64,000 nucleotides of DNA from Achromobacter kerstersii. GTDB taxonomy: Bacteria > Pseudomonadota > Gammaproteobacteria > Burkholderiales > Burkholderiaceae_B. Below the pieces are notes generated by a model. The model searched no databases. It was given only the letters and a program-made list of their open reading frames with translations, and was not told where the DNA came from. The position numbers were made by a program, and so were the translations under genes. Shown piece after piece: positions 63,599-64,000 of this stretch; within the stretch, counting starts at the first letter, position 1, and each line of letters begins with the position of its first letter. The DNA is taken from positions 434,001-498,000 of the forward strand of contig NZ_CADIJQ010000003.1 in assembly GCF_902859595.1 (NCBI RefSeq), written 5' to 3'.

Positions 63599-64000
63599 AG
63601 CGGCCGGAGGCGTCGCGTTGCAAGGTGACCGTGGCTTCCCCCGCGCGCAGGGTCAGCGTGATCGGGTCGGCAACCCATTCGGTGTTGAAGACAAGCGGGC
63701 GGTCAGGGGTCAGGCGCAGTTGCACCACGCCCGCCTGCCAGGATTGCGGGCGCAGCATCTCGTCGTGCTCCAGGCGGTCAACCGGCACAGGCACGTCTTC
63801 CTGTGCGCTGGGGCCGGGCAAGCGGCCCGCGCGTTCAAACGACCAGCCCTGGTCATTCGCCAGCCACCGGATGGCGCGGCCATCGCTGCGGGCTTCGCTT
63901 TGCGCCACGGTGAACGCGTCCGCCAGGCGCTGCGCGTCGGCCCGCAGGCCGTTGTCGCGCTTGCCGATGGACAGGCTCACCATGCTGGCGGCAATGGCCA
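63585..64000 (-). CDS. gspH: type II secretion pseudopilin GspH (5' end outside window)
   Basis: The frame is open to the right edge, reading AIAASMVSLSIGKRDNGLRADAQRLADAF in outline. This is the end of the prepilin helix and the start of the GspH domain, so the real start and cleavage site lie beyond 64000. The remaining 138 codons show ARSDGRAIRWLANDQGWSFER, typical of GspH. gspG is expected next, outside the window. Confidence 0.9.
   Translation of the reverse strand, partial: AIAASMVSLSIGKRDNGLRADAQRLADAFTVAQSEARSDGRAIRWLANDQGWSFERAGRLPGPSAQEDVPVPVDRLEHDEMLRPQSWQAGVVQLRLTPDRPLVFNTEWVADPITLTLRAGEATVTLQRDASGRYDIR

Overview
The window is a 64 kb piece of a high-GC beta-proteobacterial chromosome. 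Gene content and protein flavour (Burkholderiales-type porin, NMT1/TauA-like uptake genes, bkd operon, TonB receptors with sigma/anti-sigma partners, split type II secretion cluster) fit the Alcaligenaceae, most likely Achromobacter or a close Bordetella relative. This is a judgement from protein resemblance, not from a search. No phage, insertion sequence, CRISPR array or rRNA was seen. One tRNA gene, tRNA-Ala(CGC), is present.

Layout. 27-2586 (-): an ABC importer (ATPase, permease, exported binding protein), divergent from 2850-6439 (+): an FAD amine-oxidase-type dehydrogenase, a HutD/Ves protein and the electron transfer flavoprotein subunits etfB-etfA. 6447-14628: LysR regulator, N-formylglutamate deformylase, a LysR/MFS divergent pair, an LprI-domain lipoprotein-inhibitor-like exported protein, a MarC membrane protein, a DUF4105 protein and a TetR regulator. 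14817-21596: small membrane ORF, major porin, a flavin monooxygenase/SDR pair, a TPP riboswitch controlling a sodium:solute symporter, tRNA-Ala and exonuclease III. 21872-28036: orphan Phd-like antitoxin remnant, GntR regulator divergent from an aldehyde dehydrogenase, riboflavin synthase, an M81 (MlrC-like) peptidase and spermidine acetyltransferase. 28071-31129: zinc/cadmium/lead P-type ATPase with its divergent MerR regulator.

31255-47968 holds two iron-type cell-surface signalling sets (sigma, FecR-like anti-sigma, TonB receptor with an N-terminal signalling domain), one on each strand. They flank the complete branched-chain 2-oxoacid dehydrogenase operon bkdA1-bkdA2-bkdB-lpdV and an exported protein that resembles a PEP-synthase/water-dikinase enzyme. 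48137-53697: argH, a YbdG-type mechanosensitive channel, glutamine-dependent NAD synthetase and P-II. 53871 to the right edge: type II secretion, with gspF inverted away from gspD-gspE, and gspH-I-J-K-L-M-N on the opposite strand converging on gspE; gspH runs off the right edge.

A recurrent oddity is short tandem repeats with units of 9, 12 or 13 bases in the gaps between genes (about 4617, 8475, 21656, 43224, 43391, 53710 and 59121). Several hairpin-plus-T-tract signals also sit where no gene upstream needs a terminator (12259, 14776, 43593). They suggest leader attenuation or small RNAs. These, the exported dikinase-like protein and the riboswitch-controlled symporter are the most interesting items.
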